Positions 17,415-26,158 are shown, counted from the stretch's first letter. The stretch: 64,000 bases of DNA from Aurantiacibacter gangjinensis (GCF_001886695.1 NZ_CP018097.1:1445001-1509000), one strand, 5' to 3'. The notes: generated by a model not told the origin, from the sequence alone. A program made the numbers and translations.

Positions 17415-18758
17415 ATGTTCCAGGACTTTTCCAAGCCCTTCGACCCCGCTCTCAGCCGCCGCGACCTGATCCGCAGGGCAGCGCTGCTTGGCGGCGGCGC
17501 GGCGGCGACGGCGCTGCCCTTCGGCAATCTCGCTTTCGCGCAAAGCGGGTTTGCTGCCAGCTGGCCGCAGACGGCGGCCTGGGTGAACGAGTATGTCGAT
17601 GACGGCCATGTCGCCAATATGGTCGCCACTCTCGGCTGGCGGCAGGATGCGCCTCAGTTCCACGCGCGCGGCACCCACACTTTCGAGGGCCGCGACCGCG
17701 TGACGCCCGACAGTATCTATCGCATCTATTCGATGACCAAGCCCGTCACCGGCATTGCCACGATGATGCTGGTGGAAGACGGCCTCATCACGCTGGAAAC
17801 GCCGCTGGCCGACATCCTGCCCGCCTTCGCGAACATGCAGGTGCAAAAGCAGTATGACGGCGCGATCACGGCGGATAATCTGGAGCCTGCAGAACGCGCG
17901 ATCACGATCCGCCACCTGCTCACGCATACGGCGGGGCTCGGCTACAATATCGTGCAGTCCGGCCCGATCCAGCAGGCCTACGTCAGCGAAGGTCTGATCC
18001 CCGGACAGGTGAGCAAGCTGCCCGCCGCGCGCGCATTCTTCAGCGGCGAAGTGGTGCCCACCATGGCCGAATTCGCCGACCGGCTGGCAGAGCTGCCGCT
18101 TGTCAGCCAGCCGGGCAGGCGCTGGCTCTATTCGGTCAGCTGCGACCTGCTTGGCTACGTGATCGAGGTGGTGAGCGGGCAACCTTTCACGCAGTTCCTG
18201 CAGCAGCGCATTTTCGAACCGTGCGGCATGACAGATACCGGCTGGCGCGTGCCGCGCAGCGATCTTGACCGGCTGACGGCGAACTATTTCCGCATGGGCG
18301 GCATCCCGCTGCCGCTCGATCCGCCAACCATGTCGATCTATGCGGATGAGCCTGCCTGGACCTTTGGCGGGGCGGGCCTCGTCTCTACCCCGCGCGATTA
18401 CGACCGCTTCCTGCAAATGCTGGCGGGCCACGGGCTGATCGAGGGCACGCGGGTAATGGAGGAGGCCACTGTGCGCACAGCCACAAGCAACCTCTTCCCC
18501 GATACGCTTGTCAGTGGCGGCGGCTTCCGCACGGGCACGGAAGAATATGGTTTCGGCGCTGCAGGCATGGTCGGCTCCGGCCCGATCGAGGGTGTGTTCG
18601 GCTGGGCAGGCGCGGCCGGTACGGTCGGCCTCGTGCAGATGAATCTCGGCCTGCGCATGAATTTGATGACGCAATACATGCCTGCCGAAAGCATGCCGGT
18701 GCAGACAGATTTCCCACGCATCGTCCTGCGCGATGCCATGGCTGCTGCCACCACCTGA
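17415..18758 (+). CDS. Beta-lactamase/class C-type serine hydrolase, Tat-exported
   Basis: The N-terminus has a twin-arginine signal (SRRDLIRRAALLGGGAAA). The catalytic domain has Ser106-x-x-Lys109 (YSMTK) and the second motif Tyr-Ser at RRWLYSVSCDLLGYV, followed by an EstB/penicillin-binding-like fold. Such proteins are often esterases rather than true beta-lactamases, so the substrate is unknown. ATG 17415 follows AAGGACG; a longer in-frame extension to 17373 would spoil the signal. The stop overlaps the nudC start (ATGA). Confidence 0.85.
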   Translation: MFQDFSKPFDPALSRRDLIRRAALLGGGAAATALPFGNLAFAQSGFAASWPQTAAWVNEYVDDGHVANMVATLGWRQDAPQFHARGTHTFEGRDRVTPDSIYRIYSMTKPVTGIATMMLVEDGLITLETPLADILPAFANMQVQKQYDGAITADNLEPAERAITIRHLLTHTAGLGYNIVQSGPIQQAYVSEGLIPGQVSKLPAARAFFSGEVVPTMAEFADRLAELPLVSQPGRRWLYSVSCDLLGYVIEVVSGQPFTQFLQQRIFEPCGMTDTGWRVPRSDLDRLTANYFRMGGIPLPLDPPTMSIYADEPAWTFGGAGLVSTPRDYDRFLQMLAGHGLIEGTRVMEEATVRTATSNLFPDTLVSGGGFRTGTEEYGFGAAGMVGSGPIEGVFGWAGAAGTVGLVQMNLGLRMNLMTQYMPAESMPVQTDFPRIVLRDAMAAATT

Positions 18759-19633
18759 TGACCCTTGCCTTCACCGCGGACGGGCTCGATCGCGCGGACA
18801 ACATACGCGCCGATCCGCAGCAGCTGGCAGCGCTGCGCGCCAGTCCGGATGCGCTGCTCGTTGGGCTGGATGGCCTGGCTCCGGTGATGGATGGCGAGCG
18901 GCTGGCGATGCGGCCGCTTTCCGACCTTCCCGAAGATGCGGAGCTGGTCTTTCTCGGCCTGCGCCAGTGCCGTCCGCTGTTCGCGCATGTCACGGGCGCG
19001 GGCGACAATCGCCCTGCCTTCGCGCAAAAGGTCGATATCGCCGCCCTGTCACGGATGGAGCGGCAAGACCTCGCCATTTATGGCACCGCGCGGGCTTTGG
19101 TGGACTGGCATGGCCGCCACCGCTTCTGCGCCAATTGCGGCGCGCCGACGCAGATCGCCAAGGGCGGCTGGCAGCGCGATTGCCCGGCTTGCGAGGCGCA
19201 GCATTTCCCCCGCACCGATCCCGTCGCCATCATGCTGGTTGAGCATGACGGCGCGCTGCTGCTGGCGCGCGGCAAAGGCTGGCCGGACCGTATCTATTCC
19301 GCGCTGGCCGGCTTTATCGAACCGGGCGAAACCGTCGAGCAGGCCGTCGCGCGCGAAGTGCTGGAGGAGACCGGCATTGCCGTGCGCGATGCCTCCTACC
19401 TTGCAAGCCAGCCCTGGCCGTTCCCCTCGCAACTGATGATCGGCTGCCACAGCCTTGCCGATAGCCGCAATTGTCGGCTGGACGAAACGGAGCTGGCGGA
19501 TGCCCGCTGGTTCACCCGCGAGGACATCGCCGGCGAGTGGGCAAAAGGCCGCGATGCCGACCTGTTTCTCGCCGCCAATCCCGCAGCGATCGCGCACCAC
19601 CTCGTCAAATGGTGGATGGAGAAACCCGCATGA
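18758..19633 (+). CDS. nudC: NAD+ diphosphatase NudC (NADH pyrophosphatase)
   Basis: A 291-residue protein with a zinc ribbon (Cys124, Cys127, Cys142, Cys145), the Nudix box starting at GFIEPGETVEQ (residues 185-207, ending REVLEETGI) and the NudC-specific tail motif SQPWPFPS (217-224). It cleaves NAD(H) to NMN(H) and AMP and can remove NAD caps from RNA. Start and stop overlap both neighbours by four bases, so the three genes are translationally coupled. Confidence 0.94.
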   Translation: MTLAFTADGLDRADNIRADPQQLAALRASPDALLVGLDGLAPVMDGERLAMRPLSDLPEDAELVFLGLRQCRPLFAHVTGAGDNRPAFAQKVDIAALSRMERQDLAIYGTARALVDWHGRHRFCANCGAPTQIAKGGWQRDCPACEAQHFPRTDPVAIMLVEHDGALLLARGKGWPDRIYSALAGFIEPGETVEQAVAREVLEETGIAVRDASYLASQPWPFPSQLMIGCHSLADSRNCRLDETELADARWFTREDIAGEWAKGRDADLFLAANPAAIAHHLVKWWMEKPA

Positions 19634-20322
19634 ACAAGCCCTTCCCCATCGTCGTCGACATCTGGTCGGACGTCATGTGCCCGTGGTGTGCGGTTGGCTA
19701 TCGCCGCTTTATGGAAGGCGCGAAGCTGGCCGGCGATGCGGTCGACGTCACCGTGCGCTGGATGCCGTTCGAGCTCAATCCCGACATGCCCGCAGAAGGT
19801 GTGGAGCGCGTGCCCTATCTGGCACGCAAATACGATCGCACGCGCGAACAGGTCGAGGACATGCAGGCGCAGATGAATGCCGCGGGCGAGGAGGTCGGGT
19901 TCCCGATGGAATGGCAAGGCGAAGGCGAAGCGCCGCCCGCCATGATGTGGAACACCTTCAACGCGCATGTGCTGCTGCGCTGGGCGCTCGCCACCCATGG
20001 CCCGGCCGAGCAGACCGCGCTGAAGGAAGCCATGCTGTCCGCGCATTTCCAGCGGCGCCGCAAGATAAGCGACCGCGATGTGCTGCTAGAACTGGTGGAG
20101 AATTGCGGACTGGACCGCGAGGCCGCCTCCGCTGCGCTCGACAATGAGAACATGCAGCTCGCGGTGCGGGCGGACGAACAAAGAGGCCGGGAAGGCGGTA
20201 TCACCGCCGTCCCGACCTTCGTCGTCAATCACAAATATGGATTGCAGGGCGCGCAGGAGCCGGAGAATTTCGCGGCGGCCCTGCGCAAGATTGCCGAAAT
20301 GGAAGAGGCGCCTGCCTCTTAG
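19630..20322 (+). CDS. FrnE-type DsbA-family oxidoreductase
   Basis: A cytoplasmic DsbA-like protein (230 residues, no signal peptide) with the active site Cys17-Pro-Trp-Cys20 (SDVMCPWCAVGYRRF) and the end motif GITAVPTFVVNHKYGLQGAQ. FrnE-like proteins are thiol isomerases or polyketide-related enzymes; some act in oxidative stress. The ATG overlaps the nudC stop. The 3' end overlaps a convergent small gene by 4 bases. Confidence 0.87.
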   Translation: MNKPFPIVVDIWSDVMCPWCAVGYRRFMEGAKLAGDAVDVTVRWMPFELNPDMPAEGVERVPYLARKYDRTREQVEDMQAQMNAAGEEVGFPMEWQGEGEAPPAMMWNTFNAHVLLRWALATHGPAEQTALKEAMLSAHFQRRRKISDRDVLLELVENCGLDREAASAALDNENMQLAVRADEQRGREGGITAVPTFVVNHKYGLQGAQEPENFAAALRKIAEMEEAPAS

Positions 20323-20564
20323 CTCTCGGCCTCAGCCTGGATCGCGGCGCGGGTTTTCGGACCCTTCATCGCATCCTGTTCCGGATTGTCGCTGCCGACC
20401 ACCGGTTCGCGATTTTCGGGATCCTTGGCGCGCTTGCCATCGCTGCGGGTGCCGACGCGGGTCGACACATTGCCGCCCGAGCGGCTGCCTTGCGATGGCG
20501 ACATGTCCGACGTGATATCGTCGATCAGCTCGTTATCGGGATGGCGGGACTGGCGTTCTGGCAT
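20319..20564 (-). CDS. Small hydrophilic protein, unknown function
   Basis: An 81-residue, charged, low-complexity protein (Arg, Ser, Gly, Asp-rich) without hydrophobic segments; probably disordered. ATG 20564 is preceded by AAAGGAGAACACCA, a strong ribosome site, which is the main support that it is real. It overlaps the stop of the frnE-like gene tail to tail. I do not recognise a family; sphingomonads have many similar short stress-type proteins, which is only an analogy. Confidence 0.6.
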   Translation of the reverse strand: MPERQSRHPDNELIDDITSDMSPSQGSRSGGNVSTRVGTRSDGKRAKDPENREPVVGSDNPEQDAMKGPKTRAAIQAEAES

Positions 20565-20647
20565 TGGTGTTCTCCTTTGCCAATCAACGGCGCAGCCCGC
20601 CTTGCAGTTCCGATAAAGAGCGGCCGGATAGCGCTCCGGTCGAGCAG

Positions 20648-21004
20648 CTATTGCGCGCCGAGAGCGTTCATCACGCGCTGCTGGACTTCGGCCTGCAGCG
20701 CCTCGTCCTCGCCGATGGCTTGCGACACCGCCATGAAGCGCGCCATGCCCATGTCGGATTCGCTGATCAGCGCGAGGAAGGCAGCCTGCTGTTCGGTCTC
20801 GCTCAGCGTTTCGTCGTTCTGCACCCCGCGACCGCGCAGCACGAGGGCGACGAATTCGGTCATTTCCGCTTCGGTGACATCGGTAGCGCTGGCGACTTCG
20901 CCATGGCCCGCGTGGTCGCCATGACCGGCGTGGGAATCCTGCGCCATGGCGGCAGCGGGGAAAGCGAGCGCCGCAGCGGCGGCGAGAGTGGTGGCAAGTT
21001 TCAT
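20648..21004 (-). CDS. Secreted DUF4168-like protein
   Basis: A signal peptide (KLATTLAAAAALAFPAAAMA) is followed by a His/Gly stretch (SHAGHGDHAGHGE) and a helical domain with TEAEMTEFVAL...FMAVSQAIGEDEALQAEVQQRV, resembling DUF4168. The His-rich linker might bind metal ions; that is inference. ATG 21004 follows AAAGGA. The function is unknown. Confidence 0.6.
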   Translation of the reverse strand: MKLATTLAAAAALAFPAAAMAQDSHAGHGDHAGHGEVASATDVTEAEMTEFVALVLRGRGVQNDETLSETEQQAAFLALISESDMGMARFMAVSQAIGEDEALQAEVQQRVMNALGAQ

Positions 21005-21089
21005 GAAAAAATCCTTTCGGTCGGCGCGGAATGTCGCGCCATCGCGAGCCGCATTCGCACAGCCTATGTGCACAATGGCTGAACCCGTT

Positions 21090-21479
21090 TCAGATCAGGC
21101 CGAGCCGTTGCAACTTTCCGGCCAGTCTGCCCGGGATGAGATCGCCGACATCCTCGCCATCCTCCAGATCGCGCGGCGGTTCGCCCTTCAGGTAACGCCA
21201 ACCCTGATGCGCGCGCTTGGGGCGCGGCAGCACCTTGACGAGGCGCGGCTCAAGCTCGATCCGCCAACGGCCATTGTCGGTTTCCGAAAAGCCGGTGATG
21301 GGGCTGCGCGCGACGAGGTTATGCTCGTGTATCCAGAACAGCGACCCACCGATGCACTCCTGCCACCGCGTGGGGCGATAGCGCGTGGTGAGAAACGGCC
21401 CGCTGCGCTGCGCATACCAGCTCTCGATATCGGCAAAGCTCTTGGCGCCGAAAGCGATCTTGGTGAGGTGGAGCGGCAT
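21090..21479 (-). CDS. DUF1489 family protein
   Basis: A 129-residue protein typical of DUF1489, an alphaproteobacterial family: HLTKIAFGAKSFADIESWY, then FLTTRYRPTRWQECIGGSLFWIHEHNLVARSPI (read in pieces) and a Trp/Arg-rich end QGWRYLKGEPPRDL. Function unknown. About 120 bases at its 5' end are duplicated at 22414-22530, upstream of the neighbouring gene. Confidence 0.85.
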   Translation of the reverse strand: MPLHLTKIAFGAKSFADIESWYAQRSGPFLTTRYRPTRWQECIGGSLFWIHEHNLVARSPITGFSETDNGRWRIELEPRLVKVLPRPKRAHQGWRYLKGEPPRDLEDGEDVGDLIPGRLAGKLQRLGLI

Positions 21480-21514
21480 GGTGGCCTATGACATGGGAAG
21501 CAGGGCGCTCTGGC

Positions 21515-22243
21515 TCAAGGCTCTGACGCCGCGCCCTCTTCAGCCGGAAAGCTTATCATCCCGTCCACCGCGGCCATCCGCGACGCTGCAATGGCTTGCC
21601 AGCGATCATGCGCACTGCCGCCAGGCAGCAGCTCGCCGCGCGTCACCCCCTCTGACGAGAGATCGTCGCGCAGGATGATGAGCAGTTCGGAACGGGCATC
21701 TGCATCGGGAATATGGACGGAACGCAGCCAGACATAATCCTCCGGCGCCTCGAAGCCTGCATCCGCTGCCAGCACGGCAGCGCGATAACTGTCGGTGCCC
21801 GGCTCTCCCTTGGCGAAAATGGGCGGCAATTGCCCTGGCTCCGCATCGGTAAAGAAGTCCACACCGTCGATCTCGGTCCGATATTCGGCAGCCGAGTAAT
21901 CGTAGGCCCAGTCCACACCGTCCACCACGCTTTCAAACTGGATCAGCAGCATGGAACGGTCGCGACCGTCAGGCCAGCGGCGCGCGAACACATGCTGCTC
22001 GACATTGGCGGTGCCATACAGCACGAATTTCTGCCCGCCGAGATAGTCCAGCGAGGGGTCTATCCGCATCGCCAGCGAGGGACGGGCCGGAGATGACAGG
22101 ACGCCATCGGCATATGACCATTCGAGACCATCGCTCTGGGATGGGGTGGTATGCCTGTTGGGCGATGTCCAATAGATGGTGAAGGCAGCGACGGCCAGCA
22201 GGGCAAGCAGGACGCCGAATACGATCAGGAACTTGCGTTTCAT
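21515..22243 (-). CDS. Membrane-anchored protein of unknown function
   Basis: A 242-residue protein with an N-terminal membrane anchor (KFLIVFGVLLALLAVAAFTIYW) and an extracytoplasmic domain containing a run of aromatic and acidic residues (VDGVDWAYDYSAAEYRTEIDG). No family is recognised. It sits between the complete DUF1489 gene and the partial copy of it, all on the minus strand. ATG 22243 has only a weak ribosome site. Confidence 0.6.
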   Translation of the reverse strand: MKRKFLIVFGVLLALLAVAAFTIYWTSPNRHTTPSQSDGLEWSYADGVLSSPARPSLAMRIDPSLDYLGGQKFVLYGTANVEQHVFARRWPDGRDRSMLLIQFESVVDGVDWAYDYSAAEYRTEIDGVDFFTDAEPGQLPPIFAKGEPGTDSYRAAVLAADAGFEAPEDYVWLRSVHIPDADARSELLIILRDDLSSEGVTRGELLPGGSAHDRWQAIAASRMAAVDGMISFPAEEGAASEP

Positions 22244-22334
22244 TTGCCTAAAACCCCGTTTTGCGTTGTGCCTGTGATACATGGAAGGCGAAGCCGGCGC
22301 ATCGCCAGCGATATCTATCGGCTGCAACACCCTA

Positions 22335-22523
22335 TCATATTTCGGAATAGGAGCCGTGCTGCGCTCCGGAAAAGTTTAGCCGGCAAGACGGCGTTCTGTG
22401 CGCTCCCTCCCATGCGGGGCGATAGCGCGTGGTGAGAAACGGCCCGCTGCGCCGCGCATACCAGCTCTCGATATCGGCAAAGCTCTTGGCGCCGAAAGCG
22501 ATCTTGGTCAGGTGCAGCGACAT
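22335..22523 (-). pseudogene. Truncated duplicate of the DUF1489 gene (5' end only)
   Basis: The frame starts SLHLTKIAFGAKSFADIESW, nearly the same as the complete gene at 21090-21479, but homology ends after RYRP at about 22414 and the rest (AWEGAHRTPSCRL...) is unrelated. DNA identity over 22414-22530 against 21372-21490 is near 97 percent by eye. It lacks two thirds of the domain, so it is almost certainly non-functional. Confidence 0.8.
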
Positions 22524-22613
22524 TGGGGGACGAGATAGGAAGCAGGCGGGGCGGGGCAAGGGTGGGGCTCGTGAAGAGCGGCTGCTAGTGCTCCTAATGG
22601 GAGCTATCGGAAA

Positions 22614-22970
22614 TTACGACGGATTCGAAATCCCTTTGGAACGCGCCGCGATCAATGAGCATGTCGCCAAACCAGCAAACAGCATTACGCCAAAGATAAT
22701 CTGCGGCCCCGGCAGAACCAGCCAGGCCGCCGCGAAGTAGCAACCCATGGCGATGTTTATCGCCGTCAAAATCCGTTGGCCACCCAAGCCCCACGATCGA
22801 AATCCGACGAAGTTGGCAGTGCCTGCTACGACGATGGCCAGTCCTGTGCCGACAAACCAAAGCGCCTCAATCGTCCACTCGGCATAAGCCAAGGGCGTGA
22901 GCGCGAGGTGTAGGCCCCCAAGCAGTCCAACGATCACGGCTAACGCCAAAGCCAAGGTTTGCAAGCGCAT
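22614..22970 (-). CDS. Four-helix membrane protein in the padR operon
   Basis: A 118-residue protein with four hydrophobic segments (LALALAVIVGLLGGLHLAL; LWFVGTGLAIVVAGTANFVGF; ILTAINIAMGCYFAAAWLVL; IIFGVMLFAGLATCSLIA). ATG 22970 shares a base with the stop of the upstream gene (TGATG), so it is translationally coupled. The family is not recognised. Confidence 0.65.
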   Translation of the reverse strand: MRLQTLALALAVIVGLLGGLHLALTPLAYAEWTIEALWFVGTGLAIVVAGTANFVGFRSWGLGGQRILTAINIAMGCYFAAAWLVLPGPQIIFGVMLFAGLATCSLIAARSKGISNPS

Positions 22971-23536
22971 CAATTGAACTCCGTCCGTGCGAGAGCGAAA
23001 CGGGCCGCGGCTCCTGCGATCGCCACTGCGATGAGAAGAACTCCGAGATTTTCCGCGATCAGCGCGAGATAGAGCTTCGACGTCGCCGTCGATGCAAGGC
23101 CGAGATAGATAAAAGCCGCCGCTGCCATCATAGCGGCAATCAAGGGGGTGGCGAGACCGATTGTGGCGCGATTACCGAACCTGGCCGTAGCAATCGCTCC
23201 GACAAGAAACAGCGATGCTGTACAGTATCCGTAAGTTTCCAGCAGCGCGGCATCAGACACAGACATGCGCCCGGCGAAACGGATGTTCATGGCAGCCCAA
23301 AGCATCGCTCCGCCAATCAAGACGTTCCGTGCGGCGGCTTGCAGGACAAGCGGCGAAGCCAAGCGCACTTTGCAGGCAGCAAGCAGACAGCCGACGGCGA
23401 AATGCAGACGCTGCGTATCTGGCACATGATCGATTTCGGCGTTCATCGCCTCGATCCAATGTCTCCGCTCTGGCGGCGCGATCCGGAAAGCAAGAGCAAG
23501 CAAGCGTCGCGCCCCGGATTTCTTTATCCCAGTCAT
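22970..23536 (-). CDS. Membrane protein of unknown function, second gene of the padR operon
   Basis: A 188-residue protein: a cytoplasmic N-terminal ~70 residues (RIAPPERRHWIEAMNAEIDHVPDTQRLHF, read in pieces) followed by four transmembrane helices. The 'WxxAMxxEI' pattern is typical of membrane proteins that follow PadR regulators and may be the controlled target. It overlaps padR by four bases. Confidence 0.68.
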   Translation of the reverse strand: MTGIKKSGARRLLALAFRIAPPERRHWIEAMNAEIDHVPDTQRLHFAVGCLLAACKVRLASPLVLQAAARNVLIGGAMLWAAMNIRFAGRMSVSDAALLETYGYCTASLFLVGAIATARFGNRATIGLATPLIAAMMAAAAFIYLGLASTATSKLYLALIAENLGVLLIAVAIAGAAARFALARTEFN

Positions 23537-23841
23537 TGTGCATATCCTTTCCCGAGCTTGGCAAGGGGAACTATGTCGGTCGGAATGGAACGGGCGAGCG
23601 CCAGGCCTCGCGGTGTAAGCCGATAGGCATGACGAGGCGGCCGGCCCTTATGTGGCGACGGCACCCATCGCGCTTCGAGATGATCCTGATCACACAGGCG
23701 GATCAGCATGGGATAGAGAGTGCCCGAGGCGATTCCGGTCCGTTCCATCAATTCGTATCCGTGCCACCAATCCTGCGGCCGTTCGAGCAACGCCAGCAAA
23801 GCGACTCGCGTTTGTTTTGAGATATTGGAGCGTCTTGGCAT
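23533..23841 (-). CDS. PadR-family transcriptional regulator
   Basis: A 102-residue winged-helix protein with the PadR core HGYELMERTGIASGTLYPML, then LEARWVPSPHKGRPPRHAYRLTPRG (read in pieces). It lacks the long C-terminal coiled coil of classical PadR, so it is of the short subfamily. A perfect palindrome overlaps the -10 of its own promoter, which fits autorepression. The stop overlaps the next gene by four bases. Confidence 0.9.
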   Translation of the reverse strand: MPRRSNISKQTRVALLALLERPQDWWHGYELMERTGIASGTLYPMLIRLCDQDHLEARWVPSPHKGRPPRHAYRLTPRGLALARSIPTDIVPLAKLGKGYAQ

Positions 23842-23847
23842 GCACGC

Positions 23848-23876
23848 AATCTACATATGTAGAGTTTGTACTGCAA
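23848..23876 (-). promoter_or_regulatory. padR operon promoter with palindromic operator
   Basis: A -35 TTGCAG (23871-23876) and -10 TAGATT (23848-23853) have a 17-base spacer on the minus strand. The perfect palindrome CTACATATGTAG (23851-23862) overlaps the -10 and spacer, the expected place for a repressor. PadR sites are commonly ATGT/ACAT palindromes. Confidence 0.7.
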
Positions 23877-24122
23877 GTGCTCTTTCGAGTGGCTCGTTTC
23901 AGATCGACGATCGCTACTCTTTTAACCCGATCGGGCGAAGCAACCGATGCCCTTCGCATCTTGCGAGGCTCGTGGTCTGTCCTACAGATGCCACGGCGTG
24001 TTCCTTGCCGGATCATGTCTACCTGTCTCGCCACCCCAGCAATTCCGAGCCAAACACCGCGTCTGCGCCCACCCAGCTTTTCTCCGCCAGGACAGTGCTC
24101 CAAGTGCTCCAGGTTAGCGGTG
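23877..24122. other. Non-coding gap between padR promoter and mgtE 3' end
   Basis: About 250 bases upstream of padR and downstream of mgtE. I find no gene with a ribosome site, no tRNA and no clear terminator. The base composition is lower in GC than the neighbours. Confidence 0.5.
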
Positions 24123-25565
24123 CTACAGGCTCACCAGCCCGCTCGCTACGGCGAGGCCGAGGAAGGCGAAGAAGCCCATCGAGTCGGTGATCATGGTCAC
24201 GAACACGCTGCTGGCCACCGCCGGGTCCTGGTTCATCCGGTCGAAGGCGACGGGCACCAGCACGCCTGCCATGCCCGAGATGATGATGTTGATGACCATG
24301 GCCGCCGCGATCACCGCGCCCAGTTCGGGGGTGAACAGCACCGCGGTGGCCGCGCCGATCAGCACGGCGATGGTCGCGCCGTTCATCAGCGCCACCTTCA
24401 GCTCGCGCAGAACCAGGCGCTTGGTGTTGGACCGGGTCAGCTGGTTCATGGCGATGGCGCGCACGGTCACCGCCATGGTCTGCGTGCCGGCATTGCCGCC
24501 GATGCTGGCAACGATCGGCATCAGCACGGCGAGGGCCACCAGCTTCTCGATAGCGGCGCCGAAATAGGCGATGATGGCGCTGGCGACCACGGCGGTGCCG
24601 AGATTGGCGATCAGCCAGCGCACGCGGCTGGAATAGGCATCGCGCAGCGGCTCGTTGATATCGCCTTCGCCCGCACCGCTCAGCAGCAGCGCATCCTCAC
24701 CGGCTTCCTCGGCGATGATGTGGGTGATGTCGTCCACCGTCAGCTGGCCGACCAACCGCCCGCTATCGTCCACCACGGCGGCGGAGATGAGGGCGTATTT
24801 CTGGAAGCGGAGCGCCACCTCCTCCTGGTCCATGTCGGTGGGGATCAGGGTCTGGTCGCGCTTCATCACATCGGTCAGCGCCACGTCGCGCGGGCAGCGC
24901 AGCACCCAGCTCAGCTGGCAGGTGCCGACCGGGTGGAAGCGGTGATCGACGACGAACACCTCCCAGAATTCGGTGGTGAGGTCATCGGCAGCGCGCAGGT
25001 AATCGATGAGGTCGCCCACCGTCATGCTCTCGGGCACGGCGACCAGTTCACGCTGCATCAGGCGTCCGGCGCTCTCTTCCGGATAGGTAAGGGCGCTTTC
25101 GATGGCGGCGCGGTCTTCCGGCTCCACCTCGGCCAGGATGGCGCGCTGATCGCCTTCGTCGAGATCCTCGATCAGCTGGACGGCATCGTCCGTCTCCAGC
25201 TGTTCCACGATCTCGGCCACGGCGGCGGCGGGCAGTGCCTCGACCATGTCCTCGCGCACATAGTCGTTCAGCTCGGCCACCACCTCGCTGCTCATCAGGT
25301 CGGTGATGGCATTGGCGAGGTAGGCGCGGTCCTCCCGGTCGAACAGCTCGAACAGGTCGGCAATGTCGGCCGGGTGCAGCGGCTCTACGAGGTCGTAGGT
25401 GCTGTCCTCGTTGTCGTCGCGCAGGCTTTCGCGCACCGCGCGGACGAATTCGGGCCGCAGCCGGTTCTCCTCGTCGAACTGCACGCCTTCGCCCTGCACG
25501 CGCTCCTCCACGCGTTCTTCGCCGTCATGCGCTGTGTCGCGGTCCTGAAGGTCGGTGTCGGCCAT
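24123..25565 (-). CDS. mgtE: Magnesium transporter MgtE
   Basis: At 480 residues it has the MgtE layout: an acidic N domain of helical repeats (LHPADIADLFELFDREDRAYL), a tandem CBS pair (SMTVGDLIDYLRAADDL to DDITHIIAEEAGEDALLLSG) and five C-terminal helices with MPIVASIGGNAGTQTMAV and the pore motif region NIIISGMAGVLVPV. It transports Mg2+ and gates by Mg2+ binding to the CBS/N domains. I start at ATG 25565; an extension to 25679 is likely spurious. I saw no M-box upstream. Confidence 0.94.
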   Translation of the reverse strand: MADTDLQDRDTAHDGEERVEERVQGEGVQFDEENRLRPEFVRAVRESLRDDNEDSTYDLVEPLHPADIADLFELFDREDRAYLANAITDLMSSEVVAELNDYVREDMVEALPAAAVAEIVEQLETDDAVQLIEDLDEGDQRAILAEVEPEDRAAIESALTYPEESAGRLMQRELVAVPESMTVGDLIDYLRAADDLTTEFWEVFVVDHRFHPVGTCQLSWVLRCPRDVALTDVMKRDQTLIPTDMDQEEVALRFQKYALISAAVVDDSGRLVGQLTVDDITHIIAEEAGEDALLLSGAGEGDINEPLRDAYSSRVRWLIANLGTAVVASAIIAYFGAAIEKLVALAVLMPIVASIGGNAGTQTMAVTVRAIAMNQLTRSNTKRLVLRELKVALMNGATIAVLIGAATAVLFTPELGAVIAAAMVINIIISGMAGVLVPVAFDRMNQDPAVASSVFVTMITDSMGFFAFLGLAVASGLVSL

Positions 25566-25693
25566 GGCGCGGTGTCTATTGCGATGCACCGCAAAAGCAA
25601 GCGCGCTCGGCCATGGGCGGGTGACATTGCCGCCACGGTCCCTATGTGTGGCCTCGAACAAATCTGGCAAACAACGCAATGGAGACCGATAGA

Positions 25694-26158
25694 ATGGCCG
25701 ATGAAAAGCTGACCTTCACCCTCGATACAGGCGATGGCGAGGGCAAGGACGTCGTCATCAAGCTGCGCAGCGACCTGGCCCCCAAGCATGTGGAGCGCAT
25801 CACCGAGCTGGCGAAGGAAGGCTTCTACGATGGCGTGGTCTTCCACCGCGTGATCCCCGGCTTCATGGCCCAGGGCGGCGATCCCACCGGTACCGGCATG
25901 AGCGGCAGCGACAAGCCGAACCTGGCGCAGGAATTCAGCAATGAAGCGCATGTGCGCGGCACTTGCTCCATGGCGCGCACGCAGGATCCGAACAGCGCCA
26001 ATTCGCAGTTCTTCATCTGCTTCGACGATGCCCGCTTCCTCGACAACCAGTACACCGTCTGGGGCCAGGTCGAGAGCGGCATGGAACATGTCGACGCGCT
26101 GCCCAAGGGTGAGCCGCCTGCGAGCCCGGGCAAGATCGTAAAAGCCACAGTCGGCTGA
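25694..26158 (+). CDS. Cyclophilin-type peptidyl-prolyl cis-trans isomerase
   Basis: A single-domain cyclophilin of 154 residues without signal peptide. Core motifs: FYDGVVFHRVIPGFMAQGGD, GTGMSGSD, RGTCSMART and NSANSQFFI (catalytic Arg of FHRVIP and the Gln-x-Phe-Phe pocket). ATG 25694 follows GGAGACCGATAGA. The stop overlaps the next ATG (TGATG), so the following lipase-like gene is coupled. Confidence 0.93.
   Translation: MADEKLTFTLDTGDGEGKDVVIKLRSDLAPKHVERITELAKEGFYDGVVFHRVIPGFMAQGGDPTGTGMSGSDKPNLAQEFSNEAHVRGTCSMARTQDPNSANSQFFICFDDARFLDNQYTVWGQVESGMEHVDALPKGEPPASPGKIVKATVG

Noticed and set aside
17415-18758. Class C beta-lactamase resistance gene
   Set aside because: Ser-x-x-Lys fold is shared with many esterases; the Tyr-x-Asn motif is not clean and there is no ampR.
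25566-25693. Mg riboswitch before mgtE
   Set aside because: The 128-base gap shows no M-box or ykoK-like conserved stems.
23652-25712. 686-codon plus-strand frame across padR and mgtE
   Set aside because: Overlaps two recognised genes and is His/Gln-rich without motifs.
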